Made by a program: the position numbers and the translations under genes | Assembly: GCF_036924715.1 (NCBI RefSeq) | Contig: NZ_JAZHSB010000001.1 | Location: 2,099,001-2,163,000 of the forward strand | Origin: Bradyrhizobium sp. AZCC 1721 | Lineage (GTDB): Bacteria; Pseudomonadota; Alphaproteobacteria; Rhizobiales; Xanthobacteraceae | Length of the DNA stretch: 64,000 nt | Reading direction: 5' to 3' | The notes under the pieces: model-generated | What the model saw: the letters and a program-made list of their open reading frames with translations, nothing else | Database searches by the model: none | What the model was told of the DNA's origin: nothing | Shown here: in pieces, positions 54,588 through 63,319 of the stretch | Layout: each line of letters opens with the position of its first letter | Position numbering within the stretch: the first letter of the stretch is position 1

Positions 54588-55421
54588 ATGGCCGAGCAGG
54601 AATACGAACTCTTTGCCATCCGCTATGCTACTCGCGATGCGCAGCGGAGTGAGCATTTCATCGGTGGCGATCCGCATGATGGGCCTATGCCAATGGACTA
54701 TTTCATGTGGGTGGCGAGGGGCGGACGTCGTACCTTCGTCATCGATACCGGATTCAACGCGGAGGTATCGAAGAAGCGAAACAGGACGTTCCTGCGCTGC
54801 CCGGTGGAGACGCTCGGCGCGTTCGGCATCAATGCGACCGAGGTCGAGGATGTCATCCTGACACATTTGCACTACGACCATGTCGGTAATTTCGACCGCT
54901 TCCCCAACGCGCGATTCCATCTGCAGGAGCGCGAACTGACGTACGCCACGGGACGCTTTATGCAATATCCGAGGTTATCGCATTCATTCGAGGTCGATGA
55001 CATCTGCGGGATTGTACGGCTGAACTATGCGCGGCGCGTCTTGTTCTATGATGGCGATGCCGAGCTCGCTCCCGGTCTTACGGTACACGCAGCCGGCGGC
55101 CATTCCGCCGGGCTTCAATTCGTTCGGGTCAAGACCCGCCGAGGATTTGTCGTGCTCGCCTCCGATGTCAGCCATTTTTACGAGAACATGGCTGCCGAAC
55201 GTCCGTTTACGACCGCGCTCCATATCGGCGAAATGCTGGAGGGCTTCGACCGCCTGCTGGCACTTGCGCCGGACGAAAGCCATATCGTTCCGGGGCACGA
55301 TCCGCTCGTGATGAAGCTTTATCCGTCCCCGAGCCCGCAGCTTGAGGGCGTCGCCGTGCGGCTTGATGTGCCGCCATCAGCCGCCGCGCCCGTTCGCGCC
55401 GACTTTCTTTCGCGGCATTAG
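54588..55421 (+). CDS. Metallo-beta-lactamase-fold hydrolase (AHL-lactonase-like group)
   Basis: A 277-residue metallo-hydrolase. The zinc motif THLHYDHVGN gives His93, His95, Asp97 and His98; further ligands are His in AAGGHSAG, Asp in ASDVSHF and His in VPGHDP. Its pattern is that of the N-acyl-homoserine lactonase/AttM group, but members also open other lactones. Coupled to a carboxymuconolactone-decarboxylase-like gene, opening of a pathway lactone is at least as likely as quorum quenching. Confidence 0.88.
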   Translation: MAEQEYELFAIRYATRDAQRSEHFIGGDPHDGPMPMDYFMWVARGGRRTFVIDTGFNAEVSKKRNRTFLRCPVETLGAFGINATEVEDVILTHLHYDHVGNFDRFPNARFHLQERELTYATGRFMQYPRLSHSFEVDDICGIVRLNYARRVLFYDGDAELAPGLTVHAAGGHSAGLQFVRVKTRRGFVVLASDVSHFYENMAAERPFTTALHIGEMLEGFDRLLALAPDESHIVPGHDPLVMKLYPSPSPQLEGVAVRLDVPPSAAAPVRADFLSRH

Positions 55422-55669
55422 GCTGGCATCGACCGATGGCTCAGCCTTGCGACTGTCAAGGAGCGCTCAGCCGTTCGGGGGCAGCGGCCATGCGACTTGA
55501 AGCCGCCAAGACAGAATGGAACCAACGGGTTCGTCAGGCGTCGAATCCCTGCCTCTGGCACCTACACCCCCCTAAAATTCAAGCCGGAGGAAAATCTACC
55601 ACTTGGGTTGGCGATCCTGATGCGCGCACCACTTGGCGCCAGGACCGTTTGCGACCGAAGGAGGAGCAA

Positions 55670-55867
55670 ATGAGCGATCGCATATCCGAGCGGAGGACGC
55701 CCACCGCGGCCGAACGGGAAGCTCGAAAGGTTTTCAGAGACGCGGACGCCAAAGTAGCACTTTCCGAGTATCAACGCGCCCAACAGGCGCTCCATGCAAA
55801 CCGGGAGCGATTGAAAGCAGAGCGACTGGCCCGCGAGGCGGCCTCGGATCAGAAGGCCAAGACTTGA
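55670..55867 (+). CDS. Small charged hypothetical protein
   Basis: A 65-residue, strongly charged helical protein (TAAEREARKVFRDADAK and ERLKAERLAREAASDQK). ATG 55670 is preceded by AAGGAGGAGC, a very good ribosome site. Proteins of this look occur in Bradyrhizobium; no function is known. It marks the start of the gene-poor patch. Confidence 0.65.
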   Translation: MSDRISERRTPTAAEREARKVFRDADAKVALSEYQRAQQALHANRERLKAERLAREAASDQKAKT

Positions 55868-56071
55868 TCGGAGAGGACATCGCCCCGCAGCGAGGGCCCT
55901 GTTCTCGAACGCGCCCTACGGGGCTCGTTGGGGCAACAATGTCAATGATTTGGTTGCTAAACGGAATTCGCCGATCGCCGGCCACGAGGTGATGGCGACG
56001 CAAGCGTCATCGCTCGGTGCCCGCTCCGAGTTGAGCTATGGTCAGAGGCCGGACGTCAGCTCCGCCGCTTT

Positions 56072-56353
56072 TTAGTCGCAGCGGCGCTCCTTGCGCTTGA
56101 TCATGCGGCCATCGTCTCTTTCAACTGTGGTGGTCACGGTACGACAGCGTCGTCCTGGACCGATGGTGACACCGCCTGGGCCGACACCTACTGTGGTGTC
56201 GGAGTTGTACCGTCGACGATGGTCCCTATCGTAATCGTAGTCGCGGTCCCGCCCGACCTGGACATCGACGCCTTGGGCCTTAACCGGAGTGACAAGCGGA
56301 GCAGTCGTCAGCACCGCTGCGGCAGCCGCCACCGTAATAGCGATTTTCATCAT
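56072..56353 (-). CDS. Small exported basic/acidic protein, hypothetical
   Basis: A 93-residue protein with a clear Sec signal (MMKIAITVAAAAAVLTT, cleavage near VKAQ). The mature part is rich in Asp, Arg and Tyr (DRDYDYDRDHRRRY), then GVGPGGVTIGPG, and ends with a Cys-containing tail (RRCRTVTTTVERDDG, ERRCD). A GGAAGGAA ribosome site supports the ATG pair. Periplasmic; function unknown. Confidence 0.75.
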   Translation of the reverse strand: MMKIAITVAAAAAVLTTAPLVTPVKAQGVDVQVGRDRDYDYDRDHRRRYNSDTTVGVGPGGVTIGPGRRCRTVTTTVERDDGRMIKRKERRCD

Positions 56354-56452
56354 GTGACAGTTCCTTCCTCTTTGTAATTGAAGAGAACGGGCCGGGGCGC
56401 GGAGTGTTCCACCGAGGCAGCCGAGCGCGTGTTGGCGATGGCGCGGCGGATG

Positions 56453-56886
56453 CTCTTCACATCGCGGCGGCGCTCCTGGGTGCGTGTCGAGACGGTCAAG
56501 TCGTTCGAGGAGCCGATGGGAGTTGCCGTCGAGCGGCGTATCGGTGCGCTCAAGCCGGGCTACTACACGCGGATCGGCGCGGCGGTGCGCCATGCCGCTC
56601 TGCCGAGCTCGCCCGTCAACCCCAGCGTAAGAAGCTGCTGTTGGTGCTGACCGATGGAAAGCCCAACGACGTCGACCATTATGAAGGCCGCTTTGCGGTC
56701 GAAGACACCCGCCAGGCCGTGCGGGAGGCCCGACGTTCCGGAGTTGCGGTGTTCGGCGTCACGGTCGACGCAAACGCCCAGTCCTACTTTCCCACCTTGT
56801 TCGGGCGCGGCGGCTACGCCATCGTCGGCAACATCAGCCGATTGCCGGCGGCGCTTCCATCGATCTACCGGCAGCTTGCCCGTTAA
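56453..56886 (+). pseudogene. NorD-like VWA-domain gene fragment with a frameshift
   Basis: Carries the end of a NorD-type von Willebrand A protein (the nitric-oxide-reductase activation family): VETVKSFEEPMGVAVERRIG and YYTRIGAAVRHA in one frame, then from about 56590 another frame with LLLVLTDGKPNDVDHYEGRF and YFPTLFGRGGYAIV. Several hundred N-terminal codons are missing and the two parts are offset by one lost base. No other nor genes are present. A decayed relic. Confidence 0.78.
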
Positions 56887-57007
56887 TGCTCGACCACCTA
56901 TTTCAGACTTCCGCAGCGGGCTGCCGCAGGCGGTCAAAGGACGGCGCGCACCGAGCGCCGTGAAGCCTCAAGTGACAACGGCCGCGGGCGATCAACGCAA
57001 GTACAAA

Positions 57008-57069
57008 GCGATGTAGGGCTGCCGAAGTCTCGCAATCCCTTGTCACTTATTCAGACGCGCAGCTCATTG
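57008..57069. repeat. 62-bp direct repeat, copy 1 (copy 2 at 59652-59713)
   Basis: Matches 59652-59713 with about six mismatches by eye. Copy 2 includes the last codons of the truncated H-NS-like gene; copy 1 has no such gene in front. Confidence 0.8.
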
Positions 57070-57236
57070 CCGACGGGAGGCAGGACGGCTGCTGGATGGA
57101 CCGGCTCCTGGCCGCGCTTTGCCGCCTCCGCTGACCGCACCATTTCTCTGAGTTTCTGAACCTCAGCCATTCGGTTGTGAAGATCGGTCGAGATTTGCAG
57201 AAGACGATGTGTCCGTACTTCAGCCGGCTGTTTCAT
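57051..57236 (-). CDS. Small helical hypothetical protein
   Basis: A 61-residue predicted helical protein (TDLHNRMAEVQKLREMVRSA). It shares that helix pattern and a TAGGGGT upstream segment with the ORF at 57863-58108, suggesting paralogs. Its 3' end lies in the 62-bp repeat. Function unknown. Confidence 0.45.
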   Translation of the reverse strand: MKQPAEVRTHRLLQISTDLHNRMAEVQKLREMVRSAEAAKRGQEPVHPAAVLPPVGNELRV

Positions 57237-57862
57237 GTTGTACCCCTACCCCACACACAACTGACAGTATCAGGAAAATATCAGGCTATTCTTTCTTGGT
57301 CGTGACAGTCTGCATTCAGGTTCACATAAGGCGGAAAATACCTCGAAGAACGTTTCTCGTCGCCTCCGGACAAGAACGCGCCGCTGCTCTGTCAAAAAAG
57401 CCGCCGGTATCAAAATACTTGTCCGGCGGCATCTTCGTCCTAAACTGAACCGATTAAATCCCCAGCGGCACCTAAACAGCAGAAGCCGTGCCAGTCGGCG
57501 GTGTTCACAGCACAACTACGGAGCCCGATACTGGATGCCGCTTTGCCGCATCTCGCTAGCAAGGATTCGTGCTTGGACGGGCGCGAAAGAGATGACCCAG
57601 CCCTACTCAGATCGTCCTTTCCAGACGGCAGGCGAAGGCTAACTGGCTGGCCCGAGTAGCGTGTTAACACGACCACGACTGTCGCGATCTCCGGCATGAA
57701 CGGCACGCCCCGCTAATGGCGGAGGCCGAATTAGGCGTCAGCGTGAAGCCGAATGGGCGGCTTCAATGCCCCAGGGCTGACTGCAGGGCCGTATGCGACG
57801 CAATAGCAGCCGACGGGGCGCCGGAGCGGAGGCCTTCACGAATGACCATGGCATAATGCGGT
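57237..57862. other. Gene-poor stretch
   Basis: No gene is convincing in these 626 bases. A minus-strand frame at 57440-57706 (88 codons) ends just before the terminator at 57394-57430, but has no recognisable features. Confidence 0.4.
57394..57430 (-). terminator. Minus-strand intrinsic terminator
   Basis: On the minus strand, perfect 8-bp arms GCCGCCGG and CCGGCGGC around a 15-base loop are followed by six T. It implies leftward transcription arriving from beyond 57430, where no confident gene is seen. Confidence 0.6.
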
Positions 57863-58108
57863 CTATGTGGCATTACGCCCCGGCATTAGTAGCAGGATGG
57901 GTGCGCAGGACGCTGGCCGCTTGCTTCGCTGTACTACTCGTGCTGCCGACCGATTGCTGCGGCTAATCCTAAGCCTGCGAGGCAGCGATCTTTTCAAAGG
58001 AAAGAGCAAGCCGGCGACTGCCGCTCGCAACCGAATTAGCTCTTCATATTGTGCTCTTAGATCATTACTTTGACAAAGTAATTCTATGTCGCGGCTGCGC
58101 TTTGGCAT
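57863..58108 (-). CDS. Small hypothetical protein, possibly frameshifted
   Basis: The first 31 residues (RDIELLCQSNDLRAQYEELI and following) look like a genuine small helical protein related to 57051-57236. The remaining 50 are Arg/Ser-rich without pattern, as expected after a frameshift. A GGGGTTGAG stretch precedes the ATG. Confidence 0.35.
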   Translation of the reverse strand: MPKRSRDIELLCQSNDLRAQYEELIRLRAAVAGLLFPLKRSLPRRLRISRSNRSAARVVQRSKRPASCAPILLLMPGRNAT

Positions 58109-58173
58109 AACTCAACCCCTACACAACTAAAAACAAATGCACCAATAACTAAACAAAATTCTGGCTACAGCGT

Positions 58174-58193
58174 TGGTTCCGCAACCGGAACCA
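58174..58193. promoter_or_regulatory. Inverted repeat upstream of the H-NS-like gene
   Basis: Perfect 8-base arms TGGTTCCG and CGGAACCA around CAAC, about 150 bases before the H-NS-like start, within AT-rich DNA. No T-run follows, so an operator is more likely than a terminator. Confidence 0.4.
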
Positions 58194-58342
58194 GTTGTGA
58201 ACATTTTGGCCGCGATTTTACTTTACAAAACGCTCACTACGCTTTTTACCCCACTTTAATCCGAAAGCAAGCGTTGGTTTATTATTCAAATAACGGAGAA
58301 ATAACGGAAGCCTGTGCATGAGAAATGATGATGGAGTTAGTC

Positions 58343-58651
58343 ATGAAACGAATCGATCTCGAACGGATGAGTACCGACGACCTTTGGTCGCTGCATGTTG
58401 AAGTCACTCAATTGTTGCAGCAAAGAATCCAGGCGGAAAAACTGCAGTTGGAAGAGCGTCTGAAGCTGCTGGAAGCCCCAGTGTCAGGGCGCAGGGCCTA
58501 CCCTGCGGTACCCCCGAAATATCGCAATCCTGATCAGCCGACCGAGACTTGGGCCGGACGTGGCAAGCAGCCGCTTTGGCTGGTAGCGCAATTGCGCTCG
58601 GGGAGGCGTATCGAGGATTTCAGAATTAAGAAGGCGGTCAATCGACGATAA
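58343..58651 (+). CDS. H-NS family nucleoid-associated protein
   Basis: A 102-residue H-NS-type protein. The N-terminal coiled-coil part (LQQRIQAEKLQLEERLKLLE) mediates dimerisation. The C-terminal DNA-binding motif is KYRNPDQPTETWAGRGKQPL followed by WL, the classic H-NS AT-hook-like loop. Such proteins silence AT-rich or foreign DNA. Upstream ATGs at 58325-58331 could add a few residues. It sits in the most AT-rich, gene-poor part of the window. Confidence 0.88.
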   Translation: MKRIDLERMSTDDLWSLHVEVTQLLQQRIQAEKLQLEERLKLLEAPVSGRRAYPAVPPKYRNPDQPTETWAGRGKQPLWLVAQLRSGRRIEDFRIKKAVNRR

Positions 58652-58817
58652 GCCGCCGCCCGATAAAGTTAACTCTAAAGCCTAATGCAAACGCAACGCC
58701 TTCTGGGTTGTACCGTTCGAACCACGCTTTCGCTACCTCCGCGTTTGCGAACAGCTTGAGATGTACCTTGTTCCCCGACAGCGGCTTGCGAGTGTCGACG
58801 TAGATCCACAGTGTCAT
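58638..58817 (-). CDS. Small conserved-type hypothetical protein
   Basis: A 59-residue protein starting MTLWIYVDTRKPLSG and containing AKAWFERYNPEGVAFALGF, a pattern I associate with a small protein common in Bradyrhizobium. ATG 58817 gives that start; the frame continues upstream into the remnant at 58818-58934. Its 3' end overlaps the H-NS-like gene by 14 bases. Function unknown. Confidence 0.65.
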   Translation of the reverse strand: MTLWIYVDTRKPLSGNKVHLKLFANAEVAKAWFERYNPEGVAFALGFRVNFIGRRLIVD

Positions 58818-58934
58818 TGGATTATATCCAGTTCGCGTTTGAAGCTGCGACAGATCACAAACAACACGGGATTCAGACTGCCGGCTGCAAACCCTGCCGA
58901 AGCCGCCGATCAGTTGTGCTTGCATGGGGGGCAC
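58818..58934 (-). pseudogene. Remnant of the small Cys-rich exported protein gene
   Basis: Reads PPMQ-GFGR-CSRQ-SESRVVCD, a shortened form of the last ~30 residues of the protein at 60512-60793 (PPMQVPPVGRSQCSQRQ and YESRVVCN). The stop codon is lost, so the frame runs into the next small gene. Confidence 0.55.
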
Positions 58935-59512
58935 ATGGACGGTCAGGCGTCGCGCAAAAAACTTTGAGGCTCATCCGCTGGCGGGTGACCAGCCAATATC
59001 TTCCCTACTTTGTCTGCCAATGTTTAGCATATGATCGCAGCGGGAGTTTGCTCATCTGCAGATCGCAGCGCCCGCGCGACTTGCGAGCGACGCATCTCGC
59101 CAATGTGATTTTCCGTTCGCGCTGCATTGCACACACACAATCACGAGGAAAGCACAATCACGAGGAAAGTCGCACCAAGTGGCCAACTGTTCGCACCGCA
59201 TAAATGCCTTGATATCGGCATCGGCACGTCAAGATTTGAGCTGTCAACTACAATTTAATTACGAGCAGTTAGGTTCGTGAGTGGGGAATTGGGAGCGATC
59301 CATGACCACTTTGCAAGCCGTAGCATTTGGAGCCACGCTCGCGTGGATGCCATCTCTTATCATCCTGGCAGTTTCGCTATGGAACGTTCGCGAGCTCGAT
59401 GGAATGGAATAGTCGGGCAGTTGCCGAATACCGGGCATTGGCCCTCTATCGAATCATAGAACTCCTCATTACAATCGATAGTCGTTTCGACTCATGATTG
59501 TGGGGGCGCGTC
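58935..59512. other. Gene-poor stretch with a short tandem repeat
   Basis: No gene is supported in these 578 bases. A perfect 17-base tandem duplication (unit CACAATCACGAGGAAAG) lies at 59136-59169. Confidence 0.5.
59136..59169. repeat. 17-bp perfect tandem duplication
   Basis: Two head-to-tail copies of CACAATCACGAGGAAAG in non-coding DNA; probably replication slippage. Confidence 0.8.
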
Positions 59513-59686
59513 ATGAACAGCGAATGGGAATCTATGACGATCGATGAGCTGTTTAAGCTCCGCGAGCTGATGCAAGATGTCCTCAGCTTGAAGTTAAAGG
59601 CCAAAAAGGCCGAGCTCGAGCGTAGATTGCAGATTCTCAATCAGCCGTCGAGCGATGTAGGGCCGACGAAGTCTCACAATCCCTAG
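59513..59686 (+). CDS. Truncated H-NS-like protein without DNA-binding tail
   Basis: A 57-residue protein with the H-NS-type N-terminal helix pattern (MTIDELFKLRELMQDVLSLK, then AKKAELERRLQILNQ) that parallels the protein at 58343 (STDDLWSLHVEVTQLLQQ). It then ends in PSSDVGPTKSHNP, coded within the 62-bp repeat, without the DNA-binding motif. It could be a broken gene or a short partner that forms mixed dimers. Confidence 0.6.
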   Translation: MNSEWESMTIDELFKLRELMQDVLSLKLKAKKAELERRLQILNQPSSDVGPTKSHNP

Positions 59687-59713
59687 TCGCTTGTTCAGAC
59701 GCGCAGCTCATTG
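59652..59713. repeat. 62-bp direct repeat, copy 2
   Basis: About 90% identical by eye to 57008-57069; begins inside the truncated H-NS-like gene and runs 27 bases past its stop. Confidence 0.8.
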
Positions 59714-59733
59714 GATGCGATGAGGCATAGCCT

Positions 59734-59997
59734 TTAATTTTCGAAAGCGATGCCGAGCAATTCGCCATTCCGCCAAACTAGGCGGCACCTTCGGATAGTC
59801 TCAAAATTGTCGAAGGTCAGCTCGAAGGTGCTCGGCAGTACCGATAGATTGTGTGTCCGAAGTTTTGCGCCACAGTCCGAGATGTCAATGACCTTGCAGC
59901 CGCGCGCGCCGGGCTGCCCCTTGAAGAACAGCAGCGCGCCTCTCCCGATACCTGCCCTGCAAACTGCTCGTCGATCGTTGCGAGGACTCGGCATCAT
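59734..59997 (-). CDS. PilZ-like domain protein
   Basis: An 87-residue single-domain protein resembling PilZ: an Arg-rich start (RNDRRAVCRAG), IDISDCGAKLRT as the DxSxxG-like motif and RRCRLVWRNGELLGIAFEN as the closing strands. PilZ domains bind cyclic di-GMP, but the RxxxR motif is imperfect here, so binding is uncertain. Its start overlaps the upstream small gene by four bases. Confidence 0.75.
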   Translation of the reverse strand: MMPSPRNDRRAVCRAGIGRGALLFFKGQPGARGCKVIDISDCGAKLRTHNLSVLPSTFELTFDNFETIRRCRLVWRNGELLGIAFEN

Positions 59998-60188
59998 TCT
60001 CCATCCTCATCGTACTCGATGAATTTCTTGTATTGCCAATGGCGGCCGTCATGTCGGCGCCACACGCGTCCGTGTACGAGACGGCCGGTGATGGATCGCC
60101 TGGGAAAGATCACGGTCCAAAGATGCCAGAATTCCGCGCCTGCTGGCTTTAAGCTTTGCATTTCAGGAGGGTCAATTGCGGTGAACAT
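59994..60188 (-). CDS. Small Trp/Arg-rich hypothetical protein
   Basis: A 64-residue protein (FTAIDPPEMQSLKPAGAEFW, then HGRVWRRHDGRHWQYKKF) that overlaps the PilZ-like gene start by four bases, supporting translation of both. ATG 60224 in frame would add 12 residues. Function unknown. Confidence 0.55.
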   Translation of the reverse strand: MFTAIDPPEMQSLKPAGAEFWHLWTVIFPRRSITGRLVHGRVWRRHDGRHWQYKKFIEYDEDGE

Positions 60189-60511
60189 GGAGCCGTCTCC
60201 GCGCAGTTTCGTTAGCGGCCTCATACGCTAGCGAAGTCGCCGAGCGGCGGGCGAACTGACTGTAAGCCGCCCGACGGCTTCGTCACGTTGAGCCGGACGG
60301 GGGCAATTGTCCGGCGTCGTGTACGCTATCCGCACGAAGATCGAGAGCAACAGAATTCGCTCGTTAAGCTTGATATGGGCGGTAAGAGTTAAATCGGGAA
60401 CAGCGGCGATTGGGGATCCGGATCATTGCGCAGCTTTCGTTCGCCATCGCTTCCGTAATGTTCATTCTGGGCTGAAGCAAACCTCTTTTCGAGAACGCTC
60501 GCAAAATCGGT

Positions 60512-60793
60512 TCAGTTGCAAACAACACGCGATTCGTATTGTCTGGTTGCGGGATTCAAGACCTGACGCTGCGAGCATTGGGAGCGGCCAACGGGTGGCA
60601 CCTGCATCGGCGGCGAAATGGATGGCGGTGTCATTTCACAGACCGACAAGGGGCAGGCGGGCGGAATGTCGGTGCTGGTTGTGCATCGCGGTAGCAAGCG
60701 ACCCTCAACGCATTGGCAAACGCATCTGGCCTGAGCGGCGAGGGTGAAAAAAGAGCTCGCGACAACGAGCAAAGTTAGCCGGATTCCTGTCAT
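60512..60793 (-). CDS. Small Cys-rich exported protein
   Basis: A 93-residue protein with a Sec signal (MTGIRLTLLVVASSFFTLAA). The mature part has seven Cys (RCVCQCVEGRLLPRC, ACPLSVC, QCSQRQ, VVCN region), suggesting disulfides in the periplasm or outside. A partial copy of its C-terminal end lies at 58818-58934. Function unknown. Confidence 0.72.
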   Translation of the reverse strand: MTGIRLTLLVVASSFFTLAAQARCVCQCVEGRLLPRCTTSTDIPPACPLSVCEMTPPSISPPMQVPPVGRSQCSQRQVLNPATRQYESRVVCN

Positions 60794-61335
60794 TGATCCC
60801 TCTTTTCTTCGCGTCTATCCAACTTTCGCGCATGCCGGCGGTTCAACGTACGCAAGACGCTAACGCGAGCCAGCAGCGTGGGTCCGTCTACTTCGACCAC
60901 CGGCATTGGAGCCTCCATCGAGGCCTGATCGATCTCCTTCGGGCCCTCCGATCAGGAGGGTCAACGAGCCGATGCAGGCTCTCTGATCACCAAAGCGACC
61001 TCCCCCAAAGTTGAAAGGGCCACTTAATTCGGGCGGGATGCCCGGCCCCTCCGTGGGATCGAAGAACGGTCAACAACCAAGAAATGCCGAACGCGCGCTG
61101 AAAGAATGTCTAATGCATCAAATCTAACGTGGTTCGAGGGCGGGTTCTATGTCTAGTCGAACTGGAGCGAAAACTGGTGGCATACCAAGGGGGAGTCGGA
61201 TTTGTTGGCGTCGAGCCCTGCCAACTCAGACGACTTTACTCTCCTCTCGAGCCACTTGCGTCGTCGTTGGTTGGACGAGCGAGGCATCTTACGTTCTAGT
61301 GCGAGCGGATGCTGTCGCCGGCTGGTGTACTCTGC
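60794..61335. other. Gene-poor stretch before the rhamnose locus
   Basis: No protein gene is convincing in these 542 bases. One small hairpin CCCTCC-GATCA-GGAGGG lies at 60944-60960 without a T-run. Confidence 0.45.
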
Positions 61336-62403
61336 TCACCTATTCAATCCGATCCGCTTCGCCGTGTATCCCCGGTTCGCAATCGCTCGCCACCATGGTT
61401 GGTGGTCGACGTACCAGCGCACTGTCTTGTAGATTCCAGTTTCGAAATCCTCTTCCGCTCGCCATCCTAGCTCTCGCTCGAGCTTGGAGGCATCAATTGC
61501 ATAGCGGCGATCGTGCCCAGGGCGGTCGGGAACAAAATTTATGAGATTTCGGTGGGAGCCGCTCGGGTTCGGGCTGATCTCGTCGAGCAGGTCGCAGATT
61601 CGTTCGACCACGTACAGATTGGTGCGCTCGTTACGGCCACCGACGTTGTAGGTCTCGCCTATACTTCCCCGCTCCAGGACCAGACTTAACGCCTTGGCGT
61701 GATCCTCGACATAGAGCCAATCGCGGATGTTCTTTCCGTCGCCATATACGGGCAGGGACTCGCCCGCCAATCCCCTGATGATCATGTGCGGGATTAGTTT
61801 TTCCGGGAAATGGTAGGGTCCATAGTTGTTCGAGCAGTTTGTGACCAGCGTCGGAAGTTCGTACGTGTGATGCCACGCGCGTACCAGATGGTCGGAGGAT
61901 GCCTTGCTGGCGGAGTAAGGAGAGTTCGGCGCGTAGGCCGTTGTCTCCATGAAGAACCCCTCGTCCCCAAGTGAGCCGAACACCTCATCCGTAGAGATGT
62001 GCAAAAAGCGGAATCGTTTGCGCTTTTCGCCCGAGAGCGAGCGCCAGTGGCGCAAAGCTTCCTGCAAGATTGTGAAAGTACCGACTACGTTGGTCTGAAT
62101 GAATTCGGCGGGCCCATCGATCGATCGGTCAACATGACTCTCGGCGGCGAGATTCATCACTGCATCTGGCTGATACTTCTCGAACAGGCGACGGAGGCCA
62201 AGCCCATCGCAAATGCACTGTTTCTCAAAGAAGTAATTCATGTTTCCGGCCGTGCCGGGTAGCGATTCAAGGTTCGCCGCGTAAGTCAGCTTATCAATAT
62301 TAACGACCTTTGCGTGGGTGCCTTGCAGCAGATGCCGTACGACTGCGGATCCGATGAACCCTGCGCCTCCCGTAACGAAGATTGTCCAGCCTCCAAACCG
62401 CAT
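61336..62403 (-). CDS. rfbB: dTDP-glucose 4,6-dehydratase
   Basis: A 355-residue SDR-extended enzyme, the second step of dTDP-L-rhamnose synthesis. The NAD motif is [18 protein letters not shown] at residues 9-26, [15 protein letters not shown] carries the catalytic Thr-Asp-Glu, and [15 protein letters not shown] the Tyr-Lys pair. The C-terminal [19 protein letters not shown] is typical. It lies 26 bases downstream of rfbA in the same direction. Confidence 0.96.
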   Translation of the reverse strand: MRFGGWTIFVTGGAGFIGSAVVRHLLQGTHAKVVNIDKLTYAANLESLPGTAGNMNYFFEKQCICDGLGLRRLFEKYQPDAVMNLAAESHVDRSIDGPAEFIQTNVVGTFTILQEALRHWRSLSGEKRKRFRFLHISTDEVFGSLGDEGFFMETTAYAPNSPYSASKASSDHLVRAWHHTYELPTLVTNCSNNYGPYHFPEKLIPHMIIRGLAGESLPVYGDGKNIRDWLYVEDHAKALSLVLERGSIGETYNVGGRNERTNLYVVERICDLLDEISPNPSGSHRNLINFVPDRPGHDRRYAIDASKLERELGWRAEEDFETGIYKTVRWYVDHQPWWRAIANRGYTAKRIGLNR

Positions 62404-62429
62404 GATCAGTTTGCCCCTATGTCCCGAAT

Positions 62430-63305
62430 CTACCGTTTGAAGGAAGCGGCTACAGATTTCAGATATTCGCCATAGCTGCTTTTGGCGGTCCTCTCGGCCA
62501 AAGCCTCAAAAGCTTCGAGCGAGATGTAGCCCTGCCGCAGCGCGATTTCTTCCGGGCATGCAATGCGCAGGCCCTGGCGTTGCTCGAGGACCTGGACGAA
62601 GTTGCTGGCCTCTACGAGAGAGGAATGCGTCCCGGTGTCGAGCCACGCAAAGCCACGACCTAGCGCCTGCACATAGAGATCGCCGCGTTCCATATAAGTC
62701 TTGTTGACGTCGGTGATCTCGAGCTCGCCGCGCGCCGATGGCTTGAGCCCGGCAGCAATCTTCAGAACGTCATTGTCGTAAAAATATAGTCCTGTGACGG
62801 CCAAGTTTGACTTTGGCTGCTTCGGCTTTTCCTCGATGGAGAGCGCGCGGCCGCTGCCATCGAGTTCAATGACGCCATATTGCTCGGGTGTCTTGACGAC
62901 ATAACCGAAGACGGTCGCGCCCTTCCTACGGGCAGTCGCATTCAAGAGCAGCTCAGCCAGGCCGTTGCCATAGAAGATGTTGTCGCCAAGCACCAGCGCA
63001 ACCGGATCATTGCCGACGAAATCGCGACCGACGATAAAGGCATCCGCTATCCCTCGCGGAAACGCCTGTGTAAGGTAGGAAAAACGCACCCCGATCTGTG
63101 AGCCGTCACCCAAAAGGCGCTCGAATAGCGGCTTGTCCTGGGGGGTAGAGATGATCAGGATGTCCTGGATTCCGCCCAGCATGAGGGTCGAGAGCGGATA
63201 GTAGATCATCGGCTTGTCGAAGACCGGAAGCAGTTGTTTCGAAACAACTGTCGTCACCGGATAGAGGCGTGAACCCGTGCCTCCGGCGAGAATAATGCCC
63301 TTCAT
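62430..63305 (-). CDS. rfbA: Glucose-1-phosphate thymidylyltransferase
   Basis: A 291-residue nucleotidyltransferase that makes dTDP-glucose. [18 protein letters not shown] is the nucleotide loop, [19 protein letters not shown] the substrate loop, and [13 protein letters not shown] the metal-binding strand. ATG 63305 gives the family start. The promoter is in the AT-rich spacer shared with rfbC. Confidence 0.96.
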   Translation of the reverse strand: MKGIILAGGTGSRLYPVTTVVSKQLLPVFDKPMIYYPLSTLMLGGIQDILIISTPQDKPLFERLLGDGSQIGVRFSYLTQAFPRGIADAFIVGRDFVGNDPVALVLGDNIFYGNGLAELLLNATARRKGATVFGYVVKTPEQYGVIELDGSGRALSIEEKPKQPKSNLAVTGLYFYDNDVLKIAAGLKPSARGELEITDVNKTYMERGDLYVQALGRGFAWLDTGTHSSLVEASNFVQVLEQRQGLRIACPEEIALRQGYISLEAFEALAERTAKSSYGEYLKSVAASFKR

Positions 63306-63319
63306 AGGCCCCTCACACA

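Noticed and set aside
59136..59169. Short tandem repeat considered as a CRISPR start
   Set aside because: Two adjacent 17-base units without spacers; no cas genes in the window.
58811..59203. 130-codon plus-strand ORF
   Set aside because: Antisense to the Cys-rich remnant and then through repeat-bearing non-coding DNA.
61149..61544. 131-codon plus-strand ORF
   Set aside because: Partly antisense to rfbB and without pattern.
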